This document shows, piece by piece, positions 49,701-61,200 of a stretch of 64,000 bases of DNA. Under the pieces are notes generated by a model, which made no database searches, was not told the DNA's origin, and saw only the letters and a program-made list of their open reading frames with translations. The stretch covers positions 6,015,001-6,079,000 of the forward strand of contig CANXME010002275.1 of the NCBI GenBank assembly GCA_948144175.1, in the 5' to 3' direction. How positions within the stretch are numbered: the stretch's first letter is position 1; the number at the start of each line of letters is the position of its first letter. This DNA comes from Closterium sp. NIES-65 (Eukaryota; Streptophyta; Zygnematophyceae; Desmidiales; Closteriaceae). The translations under genes were made by a program, and so were the position numbers.

Positions 49701-50604
49701 CATGCTGCCCGACACCCGCCCGGGCTTCCTCACACGCCTCCTGCTGCGCCGCCCATGCGCCGCCCAACACTCCGCTCCTGGTGCTGCTGGCAGGGCAGGA
49801 AGAGGGAGGAGAGAGGAGGGCGAGGCACAACAGGATGACCAGCAGGAGGCAACGCAGGTGAGACGGTGCTGTTGCGCACTTATTGCACCGCTCGAGTCTG
49901 CGTGCTGGCAGACTATGTCTGCGTGCTGGCAGACTATGCTGCGTGCTGGCAGACTATGTCTGCTTGCTCAACCCATTGTCTGTCTGTCTGCTGCCTTGAC
50001 ACTCTTCCGACTCTTCTGCAGCTGAGCTGAGTTGAGATCTCTCAAAACCCGTTACCATCTGCCTCCCCCTCCTCCTGCGTTCCCCAACGCATCCCCCATT
50101 CCCCCCTCTTCCTTCCTTGCTCTCCAGCTCCTGCTATACAACCAGTTCTTCATAGGCTACCCACGCCCTCCCCCTGCACGCCTCACTATAGAGCGATTCA
50201 TCCACCGCCCGCACCGCCCGCCCGACCACCATGACCGCCTGCGAGGCAAGATGCTGCTGCAGCCCGCAGCTGCCCTCGGGTTCCTCTCCCACGCGCCCCA
50301 CCGCGCTCTCATGCACTCTGGAGAGACCATAGTGGCTGATCCTGGGCTCATTCGTGTGAATCACTACTGGGGTGATAGGGGGTTATCGGCGAATGCGAGT
50401 GAGAGGGAGAGGGAGGAGCTGGAGGATGGGTCGGTGGATGATAGGAGCATGCAGGTTATAGCGGATGTGATTAAAAGGAGGTTGAGATGGGTGGTGCCGG
50501 TGCTACCCGTGCTGTGTGAGAGGCAGGCTGTGGTTGGTGCTATGATGGAAGCTCAGAGGTTGGCAGATGTGCTGCTGCAATCTGTGCAGATGGAAAATGG
50601 ATGA
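46718..50604 (+). CDS. GT92 (DUF23) glycosyltransferase
   Basis: Type II membrane glycosyltransferase of family 92, the family that includes plant beta-1,4-galactan synthases; the substrate here is unknown. Exons: 46718-47109, 47561-47619, 47857-48854, 49212-49418, 49645-49857, 50128-50604; 781 aa. TM segment at about residues 27-46 (FLLGAAVALLLSQAALLARL). A long low-complexity stem follows, including an (NPVDPVDPV) stretch. The catalytic domain has QWIEYMRYAGTEHIYWYDC, HHGHESKWVAFADVDEYIF (DVD metal motif), LLYNQFFIGYPRPP, KMLLQP and VADPGLIRVNHYWGDRG. The order W-x-x-Y-G-x-(D/E)-H-x-x-x-YD, then DxDE(Y/F), then VNHYW is the GT92 signature. Confidence 0.88.
47163..47424 (+). repeat. G-rich tandem repeats in GT92 intron 1
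   Basis: 47163-47350 is about eleven copies of an 18-bp unit (GGGGACGGGGGGGGAT). 47351-47424 is about six copies of a 12-bp CCAATGCGGGGG unit. Dense G runs on the sense strand could form G-quadruplexes in the pre-mRNA. Confidence 0.95.
49069..49137 (+). repeat. Copy of GT92 exon 4 5' edge
   Basis: It encodes WMEHMRYAGTEHIIWYDRA after a GCAG acceptor, duplicating the start of exon 4 about 140 bp upstream. A four-base GGAT duplication at its start shifts the frame relative to exon 3. A short copy of the exon 4 donor is also present at 49430-49446. Confidence 0.9.
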
Positions 50605-52191
50605 TGTAATTCAGAAATATGAAGCCACATTGCAATTCAGATGTATTGTTCCAAACACTGCTTTCCCTTCCCAAGCGAATACACTTTTGTGTGTCTGCAA
50701 AATCATGGCTAGTGTTGCGCAGGCTGTAATAGAGTACAGTATTAATGCGCTGCATTTGCTGTCTGAACGCGATTCCAGGCTGAACAAAATCCCCGATGGT
50801 GTCCCTCCCGTGTTCTCCAAGAACTTAACGATTCTTCTTGCCTGATGAGGTGGTTCTGGAGAGACTCGTTATTTTTTGTAAAGGACTAGCAGCAAGTCCT
50901 CTTGAGCTGTGAACTGTATTTAGGGAGCTTGTGTGGCGTGGCTGTCTCAAATACGGCGGAGCTTCACACATTTTGATACCAGTTTCGGTTCAGTCGATCC
51001 TTTATTTTCAGGGTGTACATGCAGCAATAGTTCTCTGGTTTCCCTGCTCCATTATGACTCAACAGTCGATAAACGCTGGCCATTGGTGCAAGCCAGATAT
51101 ATGTCCGTCAAGCCTTCTTGGCCATAACTTTGCACGGGCATTGATTTTCTGCCCAGAGCAAGCATCTGACTTGCAGGAACAGGGTTGGTGAAACTACATT
51201 CAATTCAGGTGGTTTCCTTGCATACTCAACCCAAAAGGGGATGATGGTACATAATATTGATTGCAGTTTCACCAACTGGAACCACATTGCGTCCTATTGA
51301 ATCTTATAGAAACATGCAGAACCCATTTGATCGTCCGAGCTTCATGATCGTGAACAACTTGTTACATGCCTTAGTGCCCAGGATTTTAAGCATGAATAGA
51401 AGGGACAATTGATGGCTGACACCCCACCCCATCCCCATTTTCAGGCGGATACACACACACAGAATCTCACAGCCAATGGGTGGTAGGAAAGCTGCCCGAA
51501 CAGCAACTTCTGACCCTACGTCTTGTCATCCTTGTCGTTGTCAGTCTTACACGTCAGCCCACGCCTGGTGTGACTGACCGAAGGGACCTTTTGGGCAGCA
51601 ATTCTCGAGTCGCGTGGATGGACAGAGCTCGTAAGTTGGCGAAACGACAAGCCGAATGAATCTCCTGGTGGCAGCACGTTACCCGTCATCATGTGGGGCA
51701 CTGGGGAAAGGTGTGAGGGAGAGGGAAGCGAGGCTGCGAGAACGGCGAGCAAGCAAGGAGTCGAGACGAGTGAAGGCGAGGAAAGGAGCACCAAGGAATG
51801 GGATCGCACGTTCAGTGCGTTGAGTTGAGGGGCTGTTTGTTGGTGGAGTGAAAGAGCATAGCGCGACAGAAGCGAAGAAAAGCGTACCCCTTCAGGGAGT
51901 TGGGCTTCTCAGACTCAAGACGGATAGATCTCAATCTCAACTGAACGCTAGCACAGTTCTGTGTGCTTCATCCGTCACTCGTGTTTCTGACCGAACACGT
52001 CGCTGACGTTTAGAAGAAAAGGGTTTGTGTCGAGCCTGGCTCTACGCGCATTATCCAGGAGTCCCGCGCGTTACCTGAATATGCTCGTGCCGTCCTAACG
52101 CGCATTATCCAGGAGTCTATACCCCGCCGCCGGCACAGCCACGATATTTAGGGCTACCAATCCCGTCCCCATCGCATGATATAGCGCACAC
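50605..52191. other. AT-richer intergenic region
   Basis: About 1.6 kb between co-oriented GT92 and GAF-PAS genes, with no convincing gene. A 20-bp direct repeat (ACGCGCATTATCCAGGAGTC) occurs at 52044-52063 and 52098-52117, just upstream of the next start codon. Confidence 0.6.
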
Positions 52192-55100
52192 ATGGCGCCG
52201 ACGCTAGCGAAGCGATGGCAGCGCATGTTCTCGACGTCGCACGCCGGCCAGCGGTCGCCCGGCGACCAGCGCCACGACGACCAACCGTGCGCGCCGCCAT
52301 GGGCCAACCACCCGCCCCCACTCGGCCGCCGCTCGAGCTTACCAGATCGCGGGTACACGTCGCCGCACCAAGCGCCGCAGCAGCACCACCAGGCGTCGCC
52401 TCACCACCAAGCGTCGCCGCACCACCAAGCGTCGCCGCACCACCAGAAGTCGCCGCACCACGCTATGCACAGCGCGTCGCCGCAACACATGCAGCAGCAG
52501 CGCGGTCTGAAGCACAGCACGTCCCGCACGTCGCTCGACAGCGCGGACGACGACCGGCCGCCCGGCGCGAACGGCGTGGGCGGCGCGGAAATGGTGACGG
52601 TGAAGCTGGCCAAGTCCGACTGGCTAGAGATAGTTAACGCGCTCGAGTCGGCTTCCAGCAGGTGAGGGCGACAAAAAGCCGCGAAACTTAGTGCCCGCTC
52701 CCAGAGTCATTCGCGATTCATAATGCCTGCGGTGTGGCAGCAGCAAGCGCGAACCTGGAAGCCCAAGTTCACCCATCCCTTGCGCGGTTCGTCATGAGGC
52801 AGATAACTAGACAGAGCGTCCCATCTGACTTTTGAGTCGACTCAAAAGTCACGTCTTAACTAGACAAAGCCCCTCCGTCCCTCTCCACCCCGTCATTTCG
52901 TTCCGTTCCGCCATACACGCCCCCATCCGCTCCCCCATCCGCGCCCATGCGCGCGCGTCCCTCCAGGTGCGAGAACTGCGGGGAGACTTCACCGTCCGCG
53001 CCCCCCGCCGTCTCGCTGCCCGCCACGCAGCGCCTCTTCGCGCAGCTCAAGGCGCGCAGCAACGGCCCGCCCGGCGGCGGCGCGAACGAAGACGTGCTCG
53101 GGCCGCTCTCGGCGCTGCGCTCGCAGTCGTCGCGCGAGGGTATCGGCATCGGCGGCGGCGTGGGCGGCGCGGCCGCCAGCTCGACCGGCTCGCCGTACGG
53201 ACTGACGTCCAGCGACAGCGCGTCGACGTCGTCCCGGCGGCGCTCGCTGAACCTTCCGCGCGCGCGCGAGCTCGACGCGGATCTGCCGTCCAGCGGCCCG
53301 CTCGGCCACATCCAGCCGCGCGACGTGTTCGGCGCCGCCGGAAATCACGGCGCGGGTTGCGGGCTGAACTGCCACGCGGACGCGCACGGCATGCACGGAG
53401 CGCACTCGGAGCTCGGACCCATGGCGTGCCCGCACCTCGCGGCGATGGGCAGCAACGCGGGGGCCTTCGGGGGGTCGTCGTTCGGGGCGCGAAGCATCCA
53501 GCAAGCTTCCGCCATGGCTCCCACCGCTTACAGCTGCGTCGAGTCGATGATCGGCGGCGGCGGCGGGGGCGGCGGCATGGGCGGCGGGTTCGGCGGAGGC
53601 GTAGGGATGGATAGATTCGGCGGAGTTTCCGCTTCCGCCATGGTGGCGGCGGCGGGAGTGAGCGCGGGCGGAAGCAGCGGGTTTTCAAACGCGGGGTTCT
53701 CGATGGGGGGATTCTCGAACGCGGGGTTTTCGAATGCGGGGATGTCGGGCGTGGGGCGCATGGGCGTGAGCCCGTCGGAGATCCTCAACCGCAAACTGCT
53801 GACCATCATCACCAAGGCGCACGACCTCTTCTCCAAAGACCAGGTGAGCGCCTATGGGGGCAGGGAGGGCGCGCGGAAAGGGGGATCCGGCGTGGAAATA
53901 GGGGGTTGTAGGGCAAGCTGCCCACAATCATCACCAAGGCGCACGACCTCCTCTCCAAAGACCAGGTGAGCGCCGCGAGGGAAGGGCGCGTGGAGGGACG
54001 GGGACACGCGCACAGGGGGAGGGGGCGTGGAGGGACGGGGACACGCGCACAGGGGGAGGGGGCGTGGAGGGAGGGGTGGGGGGGCAAGCTGCTGACCATC
54101 ATCACCACGGCGCACGACCTCTGGGGTGTGTGGGCAGGCGGGGAAGGGGGAGAAAACGTGGAGGGGGGTTCGATTCAAGGCATGCTCTCACGGTCATGAC
54201 CTCTTCCCCATGGACCGAGAGAGCGGCTCGCGGAGGGAGGGGGTTGGAGGGGGTGGGGGGGACTTGGAGTGGTGAGTGGTATGGAATGCGGGATTAGGTT
54301 TGTCTTGTGAGTTGAACAGAAAAATCAAACACGCCTAGAGCAAACAGGCATGGGCGTAATGCACCTCATGATCGAAGAACAGGAAAAGCACACGAGGCAC
54401 CGAAGGGGAAGGGTGGGAACGGGGGAGGCGAAGGGGAGGCAGGCTCGGGAGTTGGGGTTGGGTGAAAGGACATGGAGGCGGAGGGAGTGGGGAAGGCGTT
54501 GGGGAAAAGGCAGGTTGTTGCGGGGGGCAGCCTGAGGGCAGGGAAAGAGGGATGACAGGCAGGGCAGTTGCTGAACGGCAGCAAGCTGGGCGGCCACCTG
54601 CCGTCGCAGCTCCTACCCCACCCCACTCTCCTTCCTCACACCCCCTTTCCCGTCCCCTCCCCTTCCCTCCTCTCATTGCAGTCGCCTAACGGCAGCAAGG
54701 TGGGCGACTACCTGCTGGCGCAGCTGCTGGATCTCACCAAGTCCAAGTTCGGATTCGTCGCCAGCGCGCTCAAGAAACCCGAGGGGACCTACTACCTCAA
54801 GGTGCGGGGGGAGGGAGGATGAAGGGTATCAGCGAGGAGTGGGGAACGGGGGAAGGGCACCTTTTCTCTCGAGGAGGGCACCTTTTCCCTCGAGGAGGGC
54901 AAGTCCAGCGCACCCAGGGAGCGCACCCAGGGAGCGCACCCAGGGAGCGCGAACGGACGTGATGTCAAGGTGACGCGAAGCAGGCACGTGCCGCTTGTTT
55001 TGAGACGTCTTGAGACGTCTTGAGACGTCTCAAAACACTCCTTCTTTCAAGGTGACGCGAGGCAGGCACGTGCCGCTTGTCAGTTAACGGGATAGTCAAG

Positions 55101-57150
55101 CGAGAGCCGGAGGATGGCTGCTGTGTTGTGGCGAGGAGGAAGGGACAGAAGAGTGGCGGCACTATCGAGTAGCAATCACCTGTAATGCTGCTGCTACTGG
55201 AAGCCCGAGGGTACTGGGGCCGGCACTGTAGCCGGCTTGCAGAAGCAAGGCAGTCCCTCCCCACGCCGACGTGCTCTCTCACTAGGGATCAACTCTTAAG
55301 ACATACCCAAAGTAGCTAGTTTCCATGCAGGCGTGCTTGGATCAGCGACTCGCCATGTTCTGAGGATGCGAGGCATGGCAGAGATATACGAGGCACGGCA
55401 GAGATATACGAGGCTGTCTAGGGTTAGTGAGTGTGAGTGCGAGTGTTAGTGTTATTGTGGTCAGGAGCAGCACGGTAGCACATCTCGGTTTCTGGTTTAG
55501 GGTTAGTGAGTGCGGACAGGCACAGCGCAGCACGTTGGCACATCTTGAATCGTGGACTTGCAGAAATTCGTAGCGCTGCTGCCCTTTTAACCGTGAAGCG
55601 GGGCGTGGTGTGGATGCGCGCCGCACAGCAGCTAACAATGAGGTTACAATGGGGAATGGTGACTGAGAATTAGGTGGAGGCGGGGGGTTGAAGCAAGGAG
55701 CTGCCACCTTTGAACGCGGAATTTGCTGGCGGTGATGAGACGACTTCTGAAACGCCTAACAAATCGTTTCTACCCCACCTCACCCCACCCCCTCCCGGAT
55801 AAAGCCCCCTCATCCTCTCCCCACACCCCCTCCCCCTCCCCGCCTCCACCATTCCACCCCTTGTCTACCCACCCCCAAGACGCACAGCATCACCAACTTC
55901 GCGTGGACGAGGGAGCTGCAGCTGTGGTACGCGGAGAGTGCCCCGTCTGGTCTGGTGTTCTTCGGCCGTGTCGTCACCTTGCCTCCTGCCCTTACACGTG
56001 TTCCCTTTCATTCTAACCCGTTCTCCCCTTTCCTCCTCATCCCACTTCCACCCCCTTCCAGACGCACGGCATAACCAATTTTGCATGGACGCGCGAGCTG
56101 CGGCTGTGGTACGCGGAGAACGCCCCGTCCGGGCTGGTGTTCTCCAACATGGACACGCTGTTCGGCCGCGTCGTCACCACAGCCGACGTCGTCATTTCCA
56201 ACGACGTCCCCAACGATCCAAGGGCAGTGGGCGTGCCGCCCGGCCACCAGCGTGTGTCCACCTTTCTGGGGGTGCCTCTCTTCGCGGGTGCGGAGCTGGT
56301 GGGCATGTTTGCGGTGGCGAATCGCAAGGAGGGGTACGAGGAGACGCTGCTCATGGAGATCCAGCCCATGACCAAAACTGTCGCGCAGATCGTCGGTGCG
56401 CTGCAGGAGAGACGGCGCGAGCGCGAGGAGCAGGAGCGGCTGAGAGCGATGCTGAAGGGCACGGGGGATGCGATCCTGGGCGTGGATGACATGGGCGGGA
56501 TCAGCGCGCTGAACCGCGCCGCCAGGCTGCTGTTTGGCTTCACCGACACCGAGGGGCTGGGCGACAGCAGTGGCCGGGCGTTTGGGCAGGCCGAGGTGCT
56601 GCCGGAGAATCTGCACGTCGCGGATCTGTTCATTAGTGTGGACGGCCGAGATGACTTCGCCGACCAGGGTGAGATGCCCTCCCACACACTGATGTGTTTC
56701 ATTTTACTCGACCTTGTCCCTGTTCCTTCCACCTCCTCCGCCCTGCTCCCCTCCCAAGCTCCTGCATAGCCCAAGCGCCCCAGGCTCTTCATTCATCAAT
56801 CTATACCCTGGGAACCGCTGTGTGTGGTTCCGGATTCTAAATCAACGCCCTGTGAACCGCCTTCAACCCCCGTGTGTGCCACCTCAGGTCTGGAGGTGTT
56901 TGTGTGTGACGGCCTCAGGATGCCCGCCATTGGTCGGCGCATTCTGGGCGGCACACTGCTGCTGGAGATGATGTTGTCACGCGGCAGCAACCCCGACGTG
57001 GCGTATGTCATCACGGCACGGGAGCTCAAGAACAGTGGTCTGGGCGGCACGCCTACGATTGGCTCGGGCAGCAACAGCCTTGCGAGAACGGGCAGCAAGG
57101 GAGGGCCCACGTTCTTTGAGCCTGCGAATATGCCCGGAGGAGATGAGTGA
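52192..57150 (+). CDS. GAF and PAS domain sensor-like protein
   Basis: Exons: 52192-52661, 52967-53843, 54682-54801, 56062-56668, 56888-57150; 778 aa. The N-terminal half is low complexity: His/Gln/Ser/Pro repeats (SPHHQASPHHQ) and Gly/Ser/Ala/Phe-rich repeats (GGFSNAGFSNAG). Short conserved-looking islands are VTVKLAKSDWLEIVNALESA and CENCGE. From about residue 435 (LLTIITKAHDLFSKDQ) a GAF domain spans exons 2-4, with WYAENAPSGLVFSNMDTLFG, FLGVPLFAGAELVGMFAVAN and RKEGYEE. A charged helix (LQERRREREEQERLR) leads to a PAS-like domain (MLKGTGDAILGVDDMGGISA, LNRAARLLFGF). No kinase, cyclase or HD output domain follows, so its signalling partner is unknown. I do not recognise a named orthologue. 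Confidence 0.83.
53912..54125 (+). repeat. Two copies of GAF-PAS exon 2 3' edge
   Basis: 53912-53965 encodes KLPTIITKAHDLLSKDQ with an intact GTGAGC donor. 54087-54122 encodes KLLTIITTAHDLW. A third faint trace lies near 54180. They follow the real exon end (53843) in its intron. Confidence 0.9.
54566..54606 (+). repeat. Copy of GAF-PAS exon 3 5' edge
   Basis: GGCAG acceptor then LNGSKLGGHLPSQLL, a diverged copy of SPNGSKVGDYLLAQLLD about 115 bp upstream of exon 3. Confidence 0.82.
54964..55082. repeat. Duplicated intron segment flanking a TTTTGAGACGTC palindrome
   Basis: GTCAAGGTGACGCGAAGCAG plus CACGTGCCGCTTG (54964-54997) recurs at 55050-55082. Between the two copies, 54998-55035 begins TTTTGAGACGTC, repeats TTGAGACGTC, and closes TCTCAAAA. 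It has the same architecture as the SalI-type palindromes at 18591, 19692 and 52827. Confidence 0.92.
55876..55985 (+). repeat. Copy of GAF-PAS exon 4 5' edge
   Basis: It encodes THSITNFAWTRELQLWYAES, then APSGLVF, then jumps to FGRVVT. An 18-bp in-frame stretch of the real exon is missing from the copy. It lies about 185 bp upstream of exon 4 and has a weak AAG acceptor. Confidence 0.92.
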
Positions 57151-58154
57151 CTGCATGGGTGAGTGCGTGTTCTGTTCTCACAGGTTGGAGGCTTCATGAT
57201 ATATAATATGAACAGAGAAGAGGTTTACTTTGCCGAAAGGGGTTCTCCTACGAGCTGCTCTCAGTGGGTTGTGTAACTTATGAATGACTTTTAGAAAAGC
57301 CCATGTTCCATATGTATGCATACCATATGCGTGATTGCCTATTGTGAAGCTGACTAGAGATGTACTGAAATACTTGCATTATTGCAGATGTAGCCAAACA
57401 ATGAGCTCAGAGAATTTGTATTTGTTATCTCCAGTGCTAATGTGCCTTTGGAAGGTGTACCAACGTAACAGTTTCCGCCACTCGTCAATTTCAATTTTCG
57501 AATGTTCAATGACTGAAACAACCTTGAGCCGGAGGACAGGGCAAGTGTTCAATTCTTTACTAGTCACAAAAGCGTCTCCAGTTTATTCACGCTGTTCAGC
57601 CTGAAAATTGTTTGCAAGTCGCTAAACTTTGGATTTTACTTGACAAATGCTTTTAGATCACAGCACTCGAATGCGCCGTCAACTTTCGGGCCTCAATTCT
57701 TGATTTATTCCCTTAGCCAACCCAGCCCCTCAAACATTTCGCGCCACTAACCCGACTCGAGGCCGCATAGTTGCTGTTGGCGTGGTTCCTGGCTTCTATT
57801 TCCACCAACAGCCAGCGAAGTCAGAATGTTAGGCTAGGGTTTCGCGTCCCACTGACGCTCTTGGGGGCATAGGCCACTACACGGTAGCTAGCGTGGCTGA
57901 AGGGCGAAGTTGTACATTTTCTTAAACTCTTTGAGCGGTTGCAATAGGTACACTAACTCGGGCTTCATTACGCAGAACCTTCAGCAGGCTAAAGGTATCC
58001 GAAGTGCGTCAGGAATATCAACGCTTCGAGCGCAATACTGGCCAGAGCTGATCGGTTCCACTGTCTAACTTGTTTTAGCGCACGTCCTACTTAGAAGGGT
58101 GCTTGCGTCTCTCTTCAATATCAGCCTCGCGAGTCCCTATCGCTTATCGTCATC
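57151..58154. other. Intergenic region
   Basis: AT-richer than the genes. No coding exon recognised; short ORFs have no domain. Confidence 0.6.
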
Positions 58155-58275
58155 TATAAAAAGCGTGGACAGTTTTTTTTTTTTTTTTTTTTTTTTTTGC
58201 AACGTTCACTCTTTCGCAGCCTACCCTCTGCCAGCAACCGTCGAAACTTTTTAACGGGTAGAAAAAAAAATTGTA
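58155..58275 (+). promoter_or_regulatory. TATA box and 5' leader of the Agenet gene
   Basis: TATAAAAAG at 58155-58163 lies about 115 bp upstream of the start codon, followed by a run of about 28 T (58171-58198) and an A run just before the ATG. The position suits a core promoter and short leader. Confidence 0.5.
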
Positions 58276-61200
58276 ATGGATGACCCAAGCCAGCATTTCC
58301 CGCCTGGCTCGCTGCCCGAAGGAGAGCCGGCGCCAGCGCAGGCTGCGGCGGAGGGCATGGAAGACGCGGAGAACCTTCTCGACGACATGCTCGAGGCGGC
58401 CGAGGCCGCGCGCCACGAGACCGAGCTGACTCTAGCGCCGCAGGCGCCCGACGAGAATGAGCCGTTTGTGACTATGGCGGGTGTGACTGCAGGCGATGTG
58501 ACGGAAGGAGTGGTGGAAGAAACTGTGACTTATCACGGTGTGACTGAAGGAGAGGTGCCTGAAGCGGAAGCAGGTGAAGGCGAGGGGTTTGATCTAAATA
58601 TGGATGCTAATGGGGGTGGGGGTGGTGCGGCGGCGGTTATGATCACCGAGGGTGCAGCAGCTGAAACCGAACCAGGGACCGGACCAGGAACCGATCCTGG
58701 TTCGGGTTTGGGTGTTGCCGAGCCTGAGAGTCTGCCGGTCGGGACTGAGGAGCAGGCTCGGGAGACTATTGGCGAATACCAAGAGGTGGGCGGAGAGGGC
58801 GGGGATGGCCATATCATGCAACAGGCAATGGCGGGTGCTTATGAAGAGGGAGGCATGGCGGAGGGCGAGCAGCCGAGAGCTGACGCGGAAATGGGTGAAG
58901 CAGCGGAAGGAACTCATCCGGAGGGTGCTTATATCGAGCAACCAGTGCAGTACGAAGGTGTGCAGCAGCAGGAGCACGTGGGCGCAGAGCAGGCAGAGAC
59001 AGCAGAGCAAATGCAGATGGCACCTACCCCAGATGAGTCTGCTGTAGCGCACCAGCAACCAGCTGTAGCTGAGCAGGAGGCAGGTGAGGCCTGGCAGGGC
59101 GAGGCTGTAGCACAGGCCGAAGCGGCTGTAGCAGGGTACGAACATGGTGAAGGGCCTGCTGTAGCTGGGTATGATGCGGCTTTCCCTGGCCAGGAGGCGG
59201 CTGTTGCTGAAACTGGCGGAGGTGAGACGGCAGAGGGGCAGGTTGTAGCACCGGCTGAAGTGGGCGAAATGGTTACCGCTGCTGCTGTTGGCGAAGGAGA
59301 GGTGGGCACAGGAGCGAACGAGGGTGGCATGGGTGCAGAGAGCTTCGTGCAAGGCGACGGGGGAATGGCGACAACAGCAGAAGCGCAAGGGACGGTGGCA
59401 GAGGGAGAGGGGGCGGCGGGGTATTCTCAACGCATGGAGGCAGTTTCTGAGGGACAGTATGGGGAGGAGGCAGCAGTGCCTGGGGCGCTCGGGGAAGGCG
59501 GAGGGGGAGGGGGCGGGGGAGAGGGCGAGTATGCTGATGCGCACATGGAAGCGGGAGGGGAAGGGGGAGAAGGTGGCGCGCTAGTGCCTGTTGCAGGGCA
59601 GGCGGAAGCAGGAGCAGCAGCAGGCGGGGAAGGGGGAGTAGCACCTGGGGGCGAGGGGGCAGCGGCAGCAGCAGCGGAAGCAGCAGCAGCAGAGGCAGCG
59701 GCGGAGGTGGCGGCGCACATAGAGGCGGCAGAGAGGGTGGTGGTGCAGTCGCAGCTGCCGCAGCCCCCACCGTGCCCCGCTGTGGGCAACGTGGCGGTGC
59801 TGCCCATGCTGCTGGACCAGATCGAAGCTCACATCCTCTTCTACGGCCGCATCTTGTGAGTGCCGTGACTGTATAAGGTGTGACTGTACAAGGTACACGG
59901 TGCTGCTAGTGAGAGGGTTGGGTGGCTGTGAGCGGTGGGGAACGTGGCGGTGCTGCCGATGCGGCTGGACCAGATCGAGGCGCACATCCTCTTCTACGGC
60001 CGTATCTTGTGAGTGCCGCGCCTGGGTGCTGGAACTGGGTGCTTTGGTGTGCCGTGACCGGGTGCTGGGACTGGGACTGTGCTGTGCCCCCATCCCCTGC
60101 CCCCATTCCCCATCCCCCTCATCCACCCACAGCCTCTATCCCCCGTGCATCACAGGCTGGTGTTCGCCACAGTGCCCTCTTAACTCGGCTCGCCCACTTC
60201 CTTTCCCTCATCCCCTGCCCCCATTCCTCCGCACCACCATTCCGCACCATTCCACACCACCATTCCTCACCCACTGCTGCATGTCCCTCCCCCCATCCCC
60301 CTCTGCAGTCGCAAGGAGCCGCTAGAGGAGGAGCTGCGAGCGCTGGTGTTCGCCACCGTGCCGTCTCAACTGGCCTCGCCCGACCACCACCGCTGGCTCG
60401 AGATCGCCGATGCCTGGCGCCGCCGCAGAGAGGCCGCCCCTGCCGCCCTCCTCCTGGACGGCGGTGGGGCGGCAGCGGGCGGCGGCGGGTATGTGTCCCC
60501 GGATGGTGTGAGGGGCCGCGGGCGGGGCAGGGGGAGGGGCAGGGGGCGCAGGGGGAGGAGGGGTAGCATGCATGCGTATGGGTATGGCGGAGGCAGGGGG
60601 GAGGGGGGGTACGGGGGTTACGGGGGATATGGGGGGAGCGGGGGCTTTGAGGGGTATGGGATGGGGGAGATGGGAGGAGGGATGGGTGGGGAGGGCGGAG
60701 TGATGGTGCCGAGCGGGTATGGCGAGTATCCCATGCACATGGGCGCGGATGGTATGCCCATGCCCATGGACCCCCATGCCATGGCCATGGGCATGGGGGG
60801 CATGGGGGGCATGGGGCAGTTAGCGCTGGGGAACGGGGAGCCATGGGTGTGGGACGATGAGGGGTGGGACGCCCCCGGGATTGCCATCCGCGGGCGCGGC
60901 AGGGGCAGGGGGCGTGGCAGGGGGCGGGGGCGGGGGAGGGGGAGGGGGCGCGGGCGCAGCTGGCACCTGGTGGGGGTGGAGATCGTCCCCTCGTACGGGT
61001 CTGATGGGGAGGAGATGGGCGCAGAGGGGGAGGAGCGGGCGGGGGGCGCAGGGGGAGGGGGAGCATCTATGGGCACGCGGCCAGTGGTGGCATGGGCGGA
61101 GGTGTGGCCGGGGAAGCTGGAGGAGCTGGTGGATAGGAAGGACCATGCGGGGGTGGCTGCCGCCCAGGTCATGACGGCCGCTGTGGTGGCCCGGGCGGCG

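Noticed and set aside
51516-51809. 97-aa minus-strand ORF with a signal-peptide-like start
   Set aside because: It has no ATG at the start (GTG), no homology I recognise, and no splice context.
53047-53688. Long Arg-rich ORFs opposite and out of frame with GAF-PAS exon 2
   Set aside because: Shadows of GC-rich coding DNA without motifs.
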